Assembly (NCBI GenBank): GCA_000830175.1
Contig: JQIS01000010.1
Coordinates: 62,001-126,000 of the forward strand
DNA length: 64,000 nucleotides
Source of the DNA: Sulfurovum sp. FS08-3
Lineage (GTDB): Bacteria > Campylobacterota > Campylobacteria > Campylobacterales > Sulfurovaceae
Reading direction: 5' to 3'
The translations under genes and the position numbers were made by a program. A model generated the notes under the pieces. That model did not search any database. It was not told the origin of the DNA and saw nothing but the letters and a program-made list of their open reading frames with translations. Position 1 is the first letter of the stretch; every line of letters starts with the position of its first letter. Positions 63,323-64,000 of the stretch are shown here, piece by piece.

Positions 63323-64000
63323 ATGATGAGATATTTACTACTCCTTTGTATAGTGCTTATGAGCTTAAACGCCGATAATAATAATATCGTTAAAGACAAC
63401 AACAATTCAACAATACACATTGTCAATATCACTCTTGGCGAAAATACACCCGAAGAAAGAAGATATGATATTGCTAAACAGTTAGATCTTTTTTTCACCA
63501 CCAAAACCACCAAAACGCAAGAAGAGAACGATGAGCTAAAAGAGGAAATAAAAAGACTACTCAAACAACTCGATGGCAAAACGACTATCGAAGAGATTTT
63601 GGCTGAAGAGCGAAACAAACGAATCGCACTCCAAAAAGAGCTAGAAGAGTTGAGAAAATCAAACCCAAATATGGAGACGATTACAACCCAACTCGAAGAG
63701 GCATTGGCAAACTTCCGATACAAAGAGTATCACGATATTATCGACAACTACACCAAAGACAAAGAGAGTGCCAAATTAAAATATTTGAGTGCAAAAGAGT
63801 ATTTTGATAGATTGCTCTACGACAAAGCCCTCAAAGAGATAAAAAAAGCTCTCAGTCTCGATGAAGAAAAAACCGATACCTACATAGACCTCTATGCACT
63901 AATAAACTATACAGTGGGCAATTACAACGAAGCACTCAAATACTATCAAAAGTCTCTAGCTTTTAGAGAAAAAGCTCTAGGCAAGAAGCACCCCGATACC
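63323..64000 (+). CDS. TPR-repeat periplasmic protein (partial, runs off window)
   Basis: ATG 63323 (or the next codon, also ATG) opens a frame still open at 64000 (226 codons). There is a signal peptide (LLLLCIVLMSLNAD), an Asn-rich stretch, a coiled coil (about 65-130) and the first tetratricopeptide repeats (YFDRLLYDKALKEIKKALSL; GNYNEALKYYQKSLAFREKA). The LGKKHPDT ending is typical of kinesin-light-chain-type TPRs, so more repeats probably follow. Confidence 0.75.
   Translation, partial: MMRYLLLLCIVLMSLNADNNNIVKDNNNSTIHIVNITLGENTPEERRYDIAKQLDLFFTTKTTKTQEENDELKEEIKRLLKQLDGKTTIEEILAEERNKRIALQKELEELRKSNPNMETITTQLEEALANFRYKEYHDIIDNYTKDKESAKLKYLSAKEYFDRLLYDKALKEIKKALSLDEEKTDTYIDLYALINYTVGNYNEALKYYQKSLAFREKALGKKHPDT

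Overview
The window reads as chromosome of a free-living member of the Campylobacterota (former Epsilonproteobacteria), most like Sulfurimonas or Sulfurovum. This is inferred from low G+C, the order ctpA-purC-purS-purQ, tsaB overlapping lpxC, a TtpC/DUF3450-type TonB system, HyfB/HyfC-like membrane subunits and a nitrilase-like gene overlapping tatD. It was not checked by database search. No rRNA, tRNA, CRISPR array or intact insertion sequence was seen.

Layout. 1-8.5 kb: a minus-strand TonB energy-transduction operon (DUF3450, TtpC-like ExbB, ExbB, ExbD, TonB, TPR, then the start of a probable TonB-dependent receptor) next to a duplicated beta-helix lipoprotein. Both transcription units carry tandem ~11-bp TAAC/TTAC repeats upstream, suggesting one shared response-regulator operator. 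8.5-24.7 kb: mostly housekeeping (mnmD, Uma2 nuclease, GH57 glucanotransferase, tsaB, lpxC, a two-gene hyfB/hyfC-like module, ctpA-purCSQ, plsC, crcB, TgpA-like transglutaminase).

24.7-46.5 kb is a patchwork of housekeeping genes (trmL, purU, rpiB, lepB, folD, moxR-DUF58) and accessory defence or toxin-antitoxin genes: (i) a four-gene overlapping operon AAA ATPase / MntA / HepT / HNH nuclease, flanked by REP-like palindromes; (ii) a truncated YhcG nuclease with a duplicated 5' end; (iii) a PARIS-like AriA/AriB pair; (iv) two DUF3368-PIN/UPF0175 pairs plus a third lone antitoxin; (v) a HEPN/MNT pair; (vi) an RHH antitoxin beside a decayed toxin; (vii) a 2-TM pentapeptide-like protein; (viii) a >1100-residue nuclease-STAND NTPase (Avs-like) whose conserved C-terminus lies in the -1 frame behind a perfect A AAA AAG slippery heptamer.

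46.5-64 kb: a VWA-like protein, a three-gene surface operon (two SLH-domain proteins and a lipoprotein; the first gene is interrupted by a poly-A frameshift just after its signal peptide), mltG diverging from a large AsmA-like gene, metX, an ORF6N/PLD-like protein, xseB, a catalytically degenerate nitrilase homologue, tatD, an OmpR-type regulator with a thioredoxin, and the start of a TPR protein running off the window.

The strongest candidates for something new are the coupled ATPase-MntA-HepT-HNH operon and the frameshift-split STAND NTPase.
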